A DNA stretch of 64,000 nt, taken from assembly GCF_963678635.1 (NCBI RefSeq), contig NC_087070.1, positions 20,443,461 through 20,507,460 on the forward strand, given 5' to 3'. Origin of the DNA: Symsagittifera roscoffensis (Eukaryota > Xenacoelomorpha > Acoela > Convolutidae). Shown here one piece after another: positions 1 through 12,100 of this stretch. The translations under genes were made by a program, and so were the position numbers. Numbering within the stretch: position 1 is the first letter of the stretch; each line of letters opens with the position of its first letter. The notes under the pieces are model-generated. The model saw nothing but the letters and a program-made list of their open reading frames with translations. It was not told the origin of the DNA and did not search any database.

Positions 1-660
1 ATAAGCTACCACTTTTCGTAAATTTAATCTGAATTTAAAAATACCACCCCAGGCACAAATTTTCCTCTCTTTCTTCGAAAGTTTTAATAATTAGCTCAAA
101 TGACTTTCTACATTTCAATTTGCAAGGCATTAATCTTCCGCTCACGTTTGTTATAGGAACGCAATATATCGCGCGTTAGTTATCCCAAATGGGTCGAAAT
201 AGCTTTTTCCAAACACCCATAATTTAACAAAACTAATTACAGGTGAATTTTTTACAATTCAGCTCAAGACAACGTTATTTTTTAGATTGTGTGAAAAATT
301 TCCGTCAAATACTTTTAATTGAAAAATCGATAATTGATTGAATAAAACAACACCTCAAGCATAAATATTCCGCTTTTCCTTCGATTGTCGAAACAAAGAC
401 TTTTTAATCTTTAGATTGACAGGCGCACAATTGATGCATAGTTGATTGAGAGACGCATAGTTTATGCATATGTGATTAACAGGCGCACAAGGACGCTTAG
501 TTTTGGCTCGAGTTTCCCTTATTAAGATAATTATCTCACTGTTTGCCAAGAAATTTTGATCGGCTTTAAAAATAGAATAGACTAAATTAGCGGCAAATCT
601 TGATTGACGCGCATTGTACCACTCGGAACGCATGTAGGCGCAGCTGAGTTTCCTTAAATA
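1..660. repeat. Diverged foldback-family arm fragments
   Basis: Bases about 120-403 align with the foldback arm seen intact at 13516-14034: the ATATATCGCGCGTTA core, the ATAACTTTA-like and GATCACAGGTGAA-like segments, and a CAAATATTCCG-like end. Bases about 20-84 match the arm's last part again. The sequence is old and heavily mutated; no gene seen. The 92-codon minus-strand ORF here is a chance ORF in the repeat. Confidence 0.6.
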
Positions 661-1061
661 GGAAAATATATGCTGAATGTAATAGCAGTGGATCTTTTCC
701 CTAATTAATACAATTTGCTTAACAACATTTTATTACGCTTGCGATTAGCAAGCAATATCAAATCGGAATATGTAATTTTTTCGGGTTAATAACTTGCTTA
801 ACCGAATCACTTGAATCATTTGGTATCTTGATTCCTTATGCTTTCAAATATCTAACCATCTCCGGCACACTTAGTCTGGAGGCAACGAATACGCCTGGGA
901 TGGCAAAGGTCCTGCTGTCAAGTCTGACGAGGACCTAATTTTTTCAAACACGAAGTTCTTCGTTTCAAAAAAATTGTCGGCTTATTACTTGTCTGCTTAT
1001 GTTTTGTCGGCGTAGTTGCCACATTTTAAAATTTTTGCTGCATGCAGTTTTCATTGTGGTT

Positions 1062-2047
1062 CAGAAGCGGATTTAGGGGGGGGGGGGGCGGGGGGGGCGG
1101 ACGCCTCCTCCCCCCCTCAGGGATTCGACCCTAAAAGATCGTTTCTTCTGCTAAATACCGAGAACTTTGCGCCGCGATCATCTACTAGTATTCTGAACTG
1201 AAATAATCTAAATGGTTTGAAGTGCCGACAGTTTGTCTTCGCTTCGCGACGCTTAAATTCGGTTCAAGATTCAAACTGCGGACGCCCCCTCCCCCCCTCA
1301 GGGATTCGACCCCCTGCCGACCCAAAGGGTCCCCCCTTTGACACTTTTTCAGAAATCCATTTTTGACACGTAGCTTGTTAGCTTTCTGATTTGCCGTTTT
1401 TTTGAGCCAGCTAAAAGATCGTTTCTTCTGCTAAATACCGAGAACTTTGCGCCGCGATCATCTACTAGTATTCTGAACTGAAATAATCTAAATGGTTTGA
1501 AGTGCCGACAGTTTGTCTTCGCTTCGCGACGCTTAAATTCGGTTCAAGATTCAAACTGCGGACGCCCCCTCCCCCCCTCAGGGATTCGACCCCCTGCCGA
1601 CCCAAAGGGTCCCCCCTTTGACACTTTTTCAGAAATCCATTTTTGGCCAACCGACCCTAAAATTTTTCTAAAGGCGCCTTAGGCGCCAATATATACTAAC
1701 TTTGAGGGGGTGCGCGCGCCAAAAAAAACGCGATTTTTTGTCAAAATTTTTCAAAAAGTGCCCAAAAACGGCCCAATATAGTTTTGGGCCTTTCAAAAAG
1801 TGCCCAAAAAGTGCCCAATATATACTAACTTTGAGGGGGTGCGCGCGCCAAAAAAAACGCGATTTTTTGTCAAAATTTTTCAAAAAGTGCCCAGAATTTA
1901 TGGGCAAAACAGTGCTTTGGGAGAGCTCGAAAAATCAATCGAAAAATCAATTTGGTCGACCTAAAAAAAAAAAAAAGGTCGTCAAAATTTTCGAATTTTT
2001 TTTGAAAATCCGTCCCCCCCCTCGAGAAAATCCTAGATCCGCCCCTG
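1062..2047. mobile_element. hAT-type MITE with perfect 8-bp target duplication
   Basis: The left end CAGAAGCGGATTTAGG and right end CCTAGATCCGCCCCTG are inverted repeats typical of hAT elements. They are flanked by the identical octamer TTGTGGTT at 1054-1061 and 2048-2055. Inside are a GGCGCC...AATATATACTAACTTT module repeated twice and two copies of a foreign insert (about 1131-1267 and 1410-1559) holding AAATACCGAGAACTTTG. It has no transposase, so it is non-autonomous. Confidence 0.85.
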
Positions 2048-2714
2048 TTGTGGTTCCTTTTTATATTTTCATTTACTCTTCCTATTTATAATTGTACTAA
2101 CCTTGACGTAAACTTTAATTTTTTGAAATTTTTTCCTTACAAGATTTTTCGGCCTAACTGATTCCGGCTTTTTTTTTATTGTCGTATTCACCTAAGTTTG
2201 GGTCGCACCGGTTTGCACAAAACGTAACAAATCTCAGCATAGATTTTGCAGTTCAAGTTTTTTCATGGCAACATTTTTTTTTTCAATTTTCAGTAAATGC
2301 CGTCGAATGTTTTTCAGGACATGTTTTCCGCAAATAGAACATCCGGCCAGACAACATTTTGAAGTTTATCAGTTGTCGTTTCTTCAATTTTTTTCCGTTT
2401 TTTTTGGACTAAGTGGCTCTTTTTCCCTTTACTGTCTGCTTGCTTGTATTGCTGTTTTTGTGGTATCGCAAGTGATGCGAAGCTCTGCTTTGCTTCTGTG
2501 TAGAAGTTGTCAGCGAACTTTATCAGTTTATTCAGTTTATTGCAATTACCTTTCTAATGTATCGAATCGTTCCACTCGTGCCAAATGAAAGCTCAGCGGA
2601 GCCTCCCTGCTTAGGAAAATGGGTGCCTATAAAAAGCGCAGCGGAGCTTGTGCCGAATGTAAGCGTTACGGGGCTTCCTTAATTAAGACAATTCGACTAT
2701 TTATGGGATAGTTT

Positions 2715-3137
2715 TTTTTCTCCAGAAAAATTTCGACTTTTTAACTAGCAGTTTTTGATGGAATTTTTTGTTCATTTGAAAAACATTGTTGCCTTGAGGT
2801 CAAATCTAAAACGATATGTCACTTGTATTTAATTTTTGTTAGTTATGCGGGTTTAAAGATTGACAATTTGGCTTATTTGGGACAATTAGTGCGCGATATA
2901 TTTCTTGCTATTAACGTAATTGGAGATTTAATCAGTCTTAGAAATTGTTCCAAATCGGGTTGAGGCATGCTCATTGGTATTTTTAACACTTCGCTACAGG
3001 TGCAATTTGTCACTTTCTACTTTACATATGGTATGGGGTCACTTTCTACTTTACAAACATTTTAATTTGAATTATTCCATAGAAAATAAAATACAATCGG
3101 AACATTCAGGGCTTCGCCCTGGTACGAGTAGTCTTGT
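2715..3137. repeat. Foldback-family right arm (unit 1)
   Basis: Begins with a TTTCGACTTTTTAACTAGC-type segment and ends with GGGCTTCGCCCTGGTACGAG then AGTCTTGT, the inverted terminal sequence of the foldback family. No partner arm is adjacent. Confidence 0.75.
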
Positions 3138-4614
3138 TGCAGTTCGTGAACAGTAATTTAACAGCTTTCAAAACATAATAGCCTAAGTTAGCAGCAAACA
3201 CTGATTCACTCGCATTATACCACTCGTGCCGAATCTAAGCGCAACGGGACGAAACGTAGCTTGTTAGCTTTCTGATTTGCCGTTTTTTTGAGCCAGCTAA
3301 AAGATCGTTTCTTCTGCTAAATACCGAGAACTTTGCGCCGCGATCATCTACTAGTATTCTGAACTGAAATAATCTAAATGGTTTGAAGTGCCGACAGTTT
3401 GTCTTCGCTTCGCGACGCTTAAATTCGGTTCAAGATTCAAACTGCGGACGCCCCCTCCCCCCCTCAGGGATTCGACCCCCTGCCGACCCAAAGGGTCCCC
3501 CCTTTGACACTTTTTCAGAAATCCATTTTTGGCCAACCGACCCTAAAATTTTTCTAAAGGCGCCTTAGGCGCCAATATATACTAACTTTGAGGGGGTGCG
3601 CGCGCCAAAAAAAACGCGATTTTTTGTCAAAATTTTTCAAAAAGTGCCCAAAAACGGCCCAATATAGTTTTGGGCCTTTCAAAAAGTGCCCAAAAAGTGC
3701 CCAAAAAGTGCCCAATATATACTAACTTTGAGGGGGTGCGCGCGCCAAAAAAAACGCGATTTTTTGTCAAAATTTTTCAAAAAGTGCCCAAAATTTATGG
3801 GCAAAACAGTGCTTTGGGAGAGCTCGAAAAATCAATCGAAAAATCAATTTGGTCGACCTAAAAAAAAAAAAAAGGTCGTCAAAATTTTCGAATTTTTTTT
3901 GAAAATCCGTCCCCCCCCCCTCGAGAAAATCCTAGATCCGCCCCTGTTGTGGTTCCTTTTTATATTTTCATTTACTCTTCCTATTTATAATTGTACTAAC
4001 CTTGACGTAAACTTTAATTTTTTGAAATTTTTTCCTTACAAGATTTTTCGGCCTAACTGATTCCGGCTTTTTTTTTATTGTCGTATTCACCTAAGTTTGG
4101 GTCGCACCGGTTCGCACAAAACGTAACAAATCTCAGCATAGATTTTGCAGTTCAAGTTTTTTCATGGCAACATTTTTTTTTTTCAATTTTCAGTAAATGC
4201 CGTCGAATGTTTTTCAGGACATGTTTTCCGCAAATAGAACATCCGGCCAGACAACATTTTGAAGTTTATCAGTTGTCGTTTCTTCAATTTTTTTCCGTTT
4301 TTTTTGGACTAAGTGGCTCTTTTTCCCTTTACTGTCTGCTTGCTTGTATTGCTGTTTTTGTGGTATCGCAAGTGATGCGAAGCTCTGCTTTGCTTCTGTG
4401 TAGAAGTTGTCAGCGAACTTTATCAGTTTATTCAGTTTATTGCAATTACCTTTCTAATGTATCGAATCGTTCCACTCGTGCCAAATGAAAGCTCAGCGGA
4501 GCCTCCCTGCTTAGGAAAATGGGTGCCTATAAAAAGCGCAGCGGAGCTTGTGCCGAATGTAAGCGTTACGGGGCTTCCTTAATTAAGACAATTCGACTAT
4601 TTATGGGATAGTTT

Positions 4615-5037
4615 TTTTTCTCCAGAAAAATTTCGACTTTTTAACTAGCAGTTTTTGATGGAATTTTTTGTTCATTTGAAAAACATTGTTGCCTTGAGGT
4701 CAAATCTAAAACGATATGTCACTTGTATTTAATTTTTGTTAGTTATGCGGGTTTAAAGATTGACAATTTGGCTTATTTGGGACAATTAGTGCGCGATATA
4801 TTTCTTGCTATTAACGTAATTGGAGATTTAATCAGTCTTAGAAATTGTTCCAAATCGGGTTGAGGCATGCTCATTGGTATTTTTAACACTTCGCTACAGG
4901 TGCAATTTGTCACTTTCTACTTTACATATGGTATGGGGTCACTTTCTACTTTACAAACATTTTAATTTGAATTATTCCATAGAAAATAAAATACAATCGG
5001 AACATTCAGGGCTTCGCCCTGGTACGAGTAGTCTTGT
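4615..5037. repeat. Foldback-family right arm (unit 2)
   Basis: Second copy of the arm at 2715-3137, carried by the tandem duplication at an offset of 1,900 bp and essentially identical to it. Confidence 0.75.
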
Positions 5038-5346
5038 TGCAGTTCGTGAACAGTAATTTAACAGCTTTCAAAACATAATAGCCTAAGTTAGCAGCAAACA
5101 CTGATTCACTCGCATTATACCACTCGTGCCGAATCTAAGCGCAACGGGACGAAACGTAGCTTGTTAGCTTTCTGATTTGCCGTTTTTTTGAGCCAGCTAA
5201 AAGATCGTTTCTTCTGCTAAATACCGAGAACTTTGCGCCGCGATCATCTACTAGTATTCTGAACTGAAATAATCTAAATGGTTTGAAGTGCCGACAGTTT
5301 GTCTTCGCTTCGCGACGCTTAAATTCGGTTCAAGATTCAAACTGCG

Positions 5347-5843
5347 CAGGCATCAGGGTTTTCCGTTAAACAACATGCTTTTTCCACCTAAGCGTCCCAA
5401 TTAGGTTAATTAGTTTATTCATTCTGGGAAAAGTTCTAATTGGTTTTGATTTGAATTGCTGGCATTTGGTTATTCATATCAAAGATTTATGCAATTTTGG
5501 GACAACTTTGGGATGAAACCGTCAGTGCAAAAAAGGTTATAGTGATTTAAGACCAAACACAAAAACTTAAAGCAAACTCAAAAAATTTGTTTAATTTTCG
5601 CTTAAAAAGAAGAAAACGCTAGTCACACTTTTTCACACTGCAAAGAACATGCTAGTCACACAATTTCTCTGCGAAAAAATGCTAGTCATCGAGTTATCAA
5701 ACAATTTTCTGGAGTAAGAAATTGTATGACTAACAACTTTTGTCAACCCTTTGGGTTATCATTAGTTTTTTTGGGTTGTCATTAGATGATGCAGTAGTAT
5801 TGTGGGTATTTCGTTAGTGGTATTGGTATCGTTTTCACGCGTG
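5347..5843. other. Intergenic, no gene seen
   Basis: AT-rich single-copy sequence between the tandem duplication and the 3' end of the PAN + GON gene. Contains three ATGCTAGTCA-like short repeats near 5640-5690. Nothing else seen. Confidence 0.6.
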
Positions 5844-5849
5844 TTTAAT
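5844..5849 (-). promoter_or_regulatory. Possible poly(A) signal ATTAAA
   Basis: ATTAAA lies about 70 bases past the stop codon on the minus strand. It is a common variant signal and well placed for a short 3' UTR, but the motif is frequent in such AT-rich DNA. Confidence 0.35.
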
Positions 5850-5919
5850 TGAGGTTGCGTTTCAGATTGTCCACTCTGTTGTCAACCTCAGCCTGATTTT
5901 CCATTCCATTCGGAAGTGA

Positions 5920-6157
5920 TTATCCTGAGTATCCATTCCAATGACCCGAAATGAAAGGTTCTTCACCGTCAAAGGTCCACTCGGTGTAGAAAGTGTACAT
6001 AACTTTATAGCCAAACGGACAGCAGTCCAAACATTGGGACTGTTTAGGATAGTGGGAACAGTAGTCGAGGTGCTCGTTCACACACATTTGGCGTTCTTGT
6101 TTGAAGTACGGGCATCTTAAGGGGGGCTTATTTCGAACAAACGATATCTTTAAATCT
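5920..6157 (-). CDS. Exon 10: last coding exon with stop
   Basis: Acceptor GAATTGTTTCAG has a good pyrimidine tract; the phase-2 start completes Gly609. Residues 610-687 end at TAA (5922-5920). The first part (PPLRCPYFKQERQMC) is followed by HLDYCSHYP, CLDCCPFGY and an aromatic tail ending NGYSG. Eight cysteines and no membrane anchor suggest a secreted product. Domain not recognised. Confidence 0.72.
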
Positions 6158-9100
6158 CTGAAACAATTCATTTAAAGAAAAAAATCAGTTGAAGCCTTTG
6201 ACAAGGCTTTGAAGTTTGGCCTCAATTTTTACATTTCTTCTCTGAGCTTTTTCTTGAAGCATCCCTACCCTCAAAAATTTGACCCCTGCCAGCCCGGGGG
6301 GTCCCCTTTTGTACTATTTTGAGATATTTATCTTCGGCGCCAGTATATACTAAATTTTGAGGGTCACGCGCGCGCCGAAAAAACGCGATTTTTTGGTCAA
6401 AATTTTCCAAAAAATTCCTAAAAACGCCTTTTTAGCCTGTTTTTTCAAACCCTTACCTGTGGCGCATAAAATTTGGTCAAAATGGGGTGCTTATATTGTT
6501 TTGGGAGAGCTCGGAAAGTCAATTTGGATGACCTATAAAAAAGGTCGACAAAATTTTCGAAATTTTTTGAAAATCCGCCCCCCTCGAGAAAATCCTAGAT
6601 CCGCCCATGAGCATCCATCAAATTCGCAATTTTAATGTTTTTTTTAGACAGAGCGAGAAAAACCACATTTCATAGTTTTTTCTCGTCACTTAAGTCGGAA
6701 GAACGAAAAACTAAATACGGGCTTCAAACCAAGCATTTCAAATATTTGGTTTACTTTGACAAAAAACAGACCATTTTTACACTGAACGACAGAAAGCCTA
6801 ATGCCTGGTAGCGTTTAGCGTTAAAATAGTCGGTTTTTCTTGAAACGAAACAAAAAATTTTGAGTGTTTCTTTTTGATCGAAACCCCTTTGAAATGCTTG
6901 CTGGTTTGAAGCCCAAATTTACTTTTTCGTTGTTCTGACTTAAAGTGACGAGAAAAAACTATAAATTGTTATTTTTCTCGCTTCGTTTAAAAATCACCAG
7001 AATTGCGTATTTGATTGATGCTTCAAGAAAGTGTTAAGGGGATAAACTGTGGTACCATATTAAAGCCCTGTTAGTCGTGATTCTGGTTTTAAAAAAATCT
7101 AAATTTCGCCAAATTTCCCAAAATGCTGATTTCAAGTTGTCTCAGTTTTCAATGCTATGACATTTTCTGTTTTTCAGACTAGATGATGCAAAGTTTACAA
7201 GTGTTACTCAATTTCATGCAATTTTTTCTTTCTTTGGTTCCAATTGTTATCGATAAGTATGGTCAGAACTTTTCTTGCTAGAAGCAGAGCAACCAGCTTT
7301 TCTTCCCAAATTTTGATGAAAATGAGAATTATATATGCATGGGGTGGTTTTTTTATTCAGGCCAATTTTTAAAAGAGTATTTTCTTACTTGGAAGACCGT
7401 TCTCTGCACCTAAGTGCAGAAGACAATCAACGTGATTTCACTCGAGGTTGACCTTATGTTTATTTTTGCTCAATAAAGAAAACTGTTCCATGTAGATACC
7501 CCCGGGTTGACAAAAAATGCGTGTCGTAAAGTTTTTGTTCATGGAAAAATGCTTATCATACAATTTCGTAGAATTCCATAGAACTACTTCAGGAAAAATT
7601 TTAAATTTTTTTGTTTCGATGAAAAAAATACTTATTAAAAAATTTTCATACATGAATTTTGTATGATAAGTATTTTTTGAGCAAAAAAAAACATATTTTC
7701 TTGTGCGAAAAAAAAACATTCATAACACAAACGGCGTTAATAAAATTAAAATATCCTAAAAAAATCCTAAGATTAGTTGGAAAACTTTACTTTGGCAAAA
7801 AAATGCTTAATATAACTTTATCATAAATGGAAATTGTACACTAACAATTTTTCTTCTCGATTTTTTTTGTGTGAAAAAATCATTTTTAACAAAAAACGAC
7901 GTAATTAAGCTTAAAATACCCTAAAAACAGTTTTTTGTCTAGGTTTTTTGAAAACTTTAATTTCGGTTGAAAAAATGCTTTTTATAAAATTTTCGTGAAA
8001 GGAAATTGTACGATAAGCATTTTTTTCCATAGACTCCGTGAACGTAATTGTACGATAAGCATTTTTGGTCTATGGAGGTCAACCCGGGCCATTTCTGATT
8101 TGCCTACGCGAATCACCGTTCATTTTCCACACGCCCACTCTCCAAATCAACAATTTTGAGTGCGGGATAATTCGCCACATATTAGAAAATTTGAGTTACG
8201 TTTTCAGCATCAGCGATAAAAATTTCAAACTGCCCACAAAAAAGTCCAATAAATGATCAAATTGGCAGTTTCAAACCCCTTGAACTTCAAAAAAAATATT
8301 GCAGGTAAAATGTCTTTTTGCATTTGAACTCAGGGAGTCTATTTTTTTGTTGGTTTGAAATTTTTTTTTTCGCTGAAAAAATATTTCGATGGTTAAAATT
8401 GGTCTGAATAAAACCTAGTTTTTTTTTTCAATTATGGGACAAAAAAGTATCGAGTTCTTTCCTCACAATACTCTAAAGTTGCTGCGCATAGTTTTTGTAA
8501 ATGAATGAAAGCTAATGGTGAAAATTGATACATGGTTAGATTTAGCGTGCAAAAATATGCCCCTTCCTTTGGTATTCGATGCATAGAGATATCACGGGTG
8601 AAGTGCTTCTCCTCTCTGACCCGCGTTCGTATTTGGGCACTTGTTCAGTCGGAATCAAGCACCCTGTCGGGTGTTCCACTCCCGCCACAGCAGTGTCTAC
8701 GACTGTAACCCTCATGAACCCTGGTCCACTGAAACTTGCTCCAAAAAAGGGCTGAAAAGGATGATTTATAGTGTTTCGACCAAAAAGTATTTGTCAACTT
8801 TTTTTCAATTGTTCAGCCTCCTATCTAACATACAGAGTGATTTGACCGATCTTACTCGATTATCAGACAGAAAAGGAAATTAAAGGCCATTTAATAGAAA
8901 AATTCCACAAAATTACAAAAATGTCAAGGTGAAAAAGTGTACTTATAGTGGAAAAAAAATGAAGTTCGTTTTTTTTTCTTAAAGTTTTCAACAAACCTTT
9001 TCGTATTCGGTCCATCTATTTCCGACCAAGTGTCCATTATCGCCGTCGACTTTGACAGTGTTCATTTTCCGATCCGACTCCAGAACTTCAAACGCCGAGA

Positions 9101-12100
9101 TACTCACAAACTCAACCGGACACTTCAAGTCACCCAGTTCAGTTTTCATTTCGCCTGTGTTTTCATTAGTATGGGGCCGCCTGGAGCAAAACCCGGGCGC
9201 TCTGATTGCCTTCGTTGAGAAAAATTCAAGGCCAGAATAAGTGCCAGCTGGGCAGTTCTTTTCAAGCGGTATTGCAAAGCAACCCTGTTTTCCTTCGTTT
9301 ACAATACAAAGGTGGAACTTCTCGAAGTCTTCGCAGAACCGATGGTCTTGACATATGTAGCGTGGGGAGTCAGGAAATTCGGCTTCTTGCATACTGTTTC
9401 GGAACTCTTGCGGCACTGCATCAGTCAAGGAAATGCATCCAGGGTTGTCGACTCCGTTTTCATATACCCATTTGGATATCTGCTCAAAGCCTCAAAATAT
9501 GCAAAAAAATCTTTACTCCTGTTTTTCTTCTGCAAACAAAAGTTTTTGATTTTTTTTGCAGGCTTGGCTCTGCTCGAGGTCATAACGCGATGAAAAAACT
9601 TTTTTTATAATGCTGAGGCTATACCTTAAGATTGAGAAAACTGTTCTTTTATCGTGAATTATCTACAAATAAATCAATATCCTTATTTTATCGTTTTAAT
9701 TGATTAGTTTCATAATTTAACCAGGCAGACCTTCAAGCTACTGACCAAATGGTAGCAACATAACAATTCAAATATAGGTCCGCCTCAACTGGGACTTTTT
9801 GCATCTTGTCGCGGGTGAATATGCTTTAAGTAAGCACTTCATTTAAAAAAAACTTCTCCAGTCTATTTTCACATATTTTATTATGATTTATTTTGTTTTT
9901 GTACCTGGTCTGTATTCGGTTGACACGTAAACTGCGGCCATGTCTCCAAACCACTTCGCTCCTGTTGATTCGCTCTGAAACTCCCTTCCACTCAGCCGGT
10001 CTATCAACAAAAACATGCGCATTTCCTGGATTCACTCAATTCAAAATCCAGATCTGGGGTCAGTCCAGACCGGACCTTGTTTTTTTTCATTATGTTTGAA
10101 AATGAAATTGTTTTCCGGTATTGAAATTGAATTGTCGCTCTTTCGTTTGTATGCTCAAATTTTGTCGGCTTAGTTGCCACATTTCTGATTTTTTTTGTGC
10201 TATAAGCATAATTTTCAATATACTTGTAATTTCAACTTTTTGTACAAGATCGTTTGTTTACCGGCCAAACTGGTGTCTGCTCAAAAATCGTCGTCTTTAT
10301 TTCCTCTTCGTAAGTTTTGCTCCGTTCCTGATTCAATCTTCAAATGTTTTGCTTGACATGTTTGCCCAGAATCGACTTTATCGAGACACACAAAAATTTT
10401 AGTCGAGCTAAATTGTTTACAATTTTTTTTTCAATTTCTTATGTTTTTTTTGTTCGTATTGTGTCGAAAGTGTCGCGAAGCGCTGCTTCGTCTCTGTATC
10501 TTTCAATTGTATTTCGGTAATGATATTTAAGCTAAAATCAATCGGGGGCGGAAAGTTTTTTAATTGTCAGCGTCCACCATTAGTGAAATTGCCGCTCATT
10601 TCCCGACTGCCCATGCTCACGCGCGTCAATATACACTAATTTAGAGGGTATTGCGCGCGTTAAAAACTTGCAATTTCTCGGTCACAACCTTCCAAAAAGT
10701 GCCCTAAGACTTCATTGTTGACCTTTTTCAAATTTCAGATGTGGCGCTGAAAATTTTTGCAAATAATGTTCTCTAACAAGTTTTGGAAGCGCACATATTT
10801 GACCTACCTAAGAAAAAGAAACCCCCTTCCTCAAACAATTCATGTGCAAATAATGGTGTGGACAAAACATTCATGTGCGATGTGCACATCATTGTTTGGA
10901 TTTTTTTGACCCTTTGAACTACTTTGAGCTATCCATTTTTGGCTGACGGACCCCAAAGTTTTTTAAAGGCGCCTTTGGCGGCAATATATACTATTTTAGA
11001 GGAGGGAGAGCGCACCGAGAAAACGTGATTTTTTGGTCAAAAATTTCCAAAAAGTGCCTTAAAACGCTTATTCGGCCTGTTTTTTTTTTTAATTTTGCCG
11101 GCGGCGCAGAAAATTTTGCCAAACCGGGGTCTTTTAAGTACCTTAGGAGAGCTCGGAAAATCAAATTGGTTGACCTAAAAATAAGGTCGACAAAATTTTT
11201 TTCGAAAAGTTTTGAAAATCCGCTCCCCCACCTCGAGGAAATCCTAGATCAGCCCCTGAATGAGGGGATATCTGTTATTCGCTACTAGATCTAGCGTGGA
11301 TAATGCTTAATGGATTGCATTTAATCCCATTTAAGAGAGATGTTTGGCAATTTTCTTCCAACTCTTCGGCCTGTTTTGAGGTCAAAGAATCTATTTTCAC
11401 AGTATGTGACAAGGAGGCAAAACATGAAAAAAGACGCTTTCTATGTGAATACCAATACCTATATACAGTGGGTTGTAACTATATTTCCAGGAGTCAGCCA
11501 AACCAGCATCGTGGCTCGGGTTCAGTCGGCGATAGAAGGCGAGTTGATCGAACCCGAACTCCTCGCAAGTAGTCACTTGCACGACAGAGCGATCAGCATG
11601 CAAAACGAACTCCGCGTCATCGCAACTAGGCAGCAGAGTATATTTTGCGAATGGTTTTGTCATTTAATTAACATTTGGTGTTTCAGAAACAATTGTAATT
11701 TTACTATAATTACCCAAGGACTGATCAAAAACATTATGTCTACTAAAAAGTTTTTCTGAAAAATTCCAAATCAACTAGTTAGTTTTCTCTTAAATGTAAC
11801 AAAAATCAGCAAAATTCAGGAAAATAGGTTGTTTTTTAGAGTAATACATAACAATTATAATAAGGGACAAACAAACGGTTTTTTCTTTATTTTAAATTTT
11901 TAAATAAACAGCAACACCATACCAATAACCCAAATTGTTATGTGGGAAAAATTGGGGAGTCTGAGTTTGGCAATTGTGTTAAAGTGTTGTTTGTTATCAT
12001 TACGACACCAATCTCGGGTGCTTTGGAAATCGTTTGTATTCCAAATCGTCTGTGGAGTTTTGCGACAAGTTTTTTACTATTAATTAAATGGCGTTAAAAA

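Larger units (their letters stand above)
1368..5346. repeat. Tandem duplication: two 1.89-kb units plus partial third
   Basis: Unit 1 is 1368-3253 (1,886 bp), unit 2 is 3254-5153 (1,900 bp), and a partial third runs 5154-5346. Each begins ACGTAGCTTGTTAGC. The units are nearly identical; unit 2 differs by an extra AAAGTGCCCA-type repeat and small poly-base changes, which implies a recent duplication. Each unit carries the right part of the hAT MITE, its right target duplication and a foldback arm. ORFs of 107-136 codons in both units are not recognisable proteins. Confidence 0.9.

Noticed and set aside
2265-4488. 107- and 136-codon plus-strand ORFs with a hydrophobic Ser/Cys-rich sequence
   Set aside because: They lie in the tandem repeat, are low-complexity and T-rich, and match a dispersed repeat family, not a protein I know.
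9030-9610. Several plus-strand ORFs of 62-134 codons
   Set aside because: Shadows of exon 8 on the minus strand.
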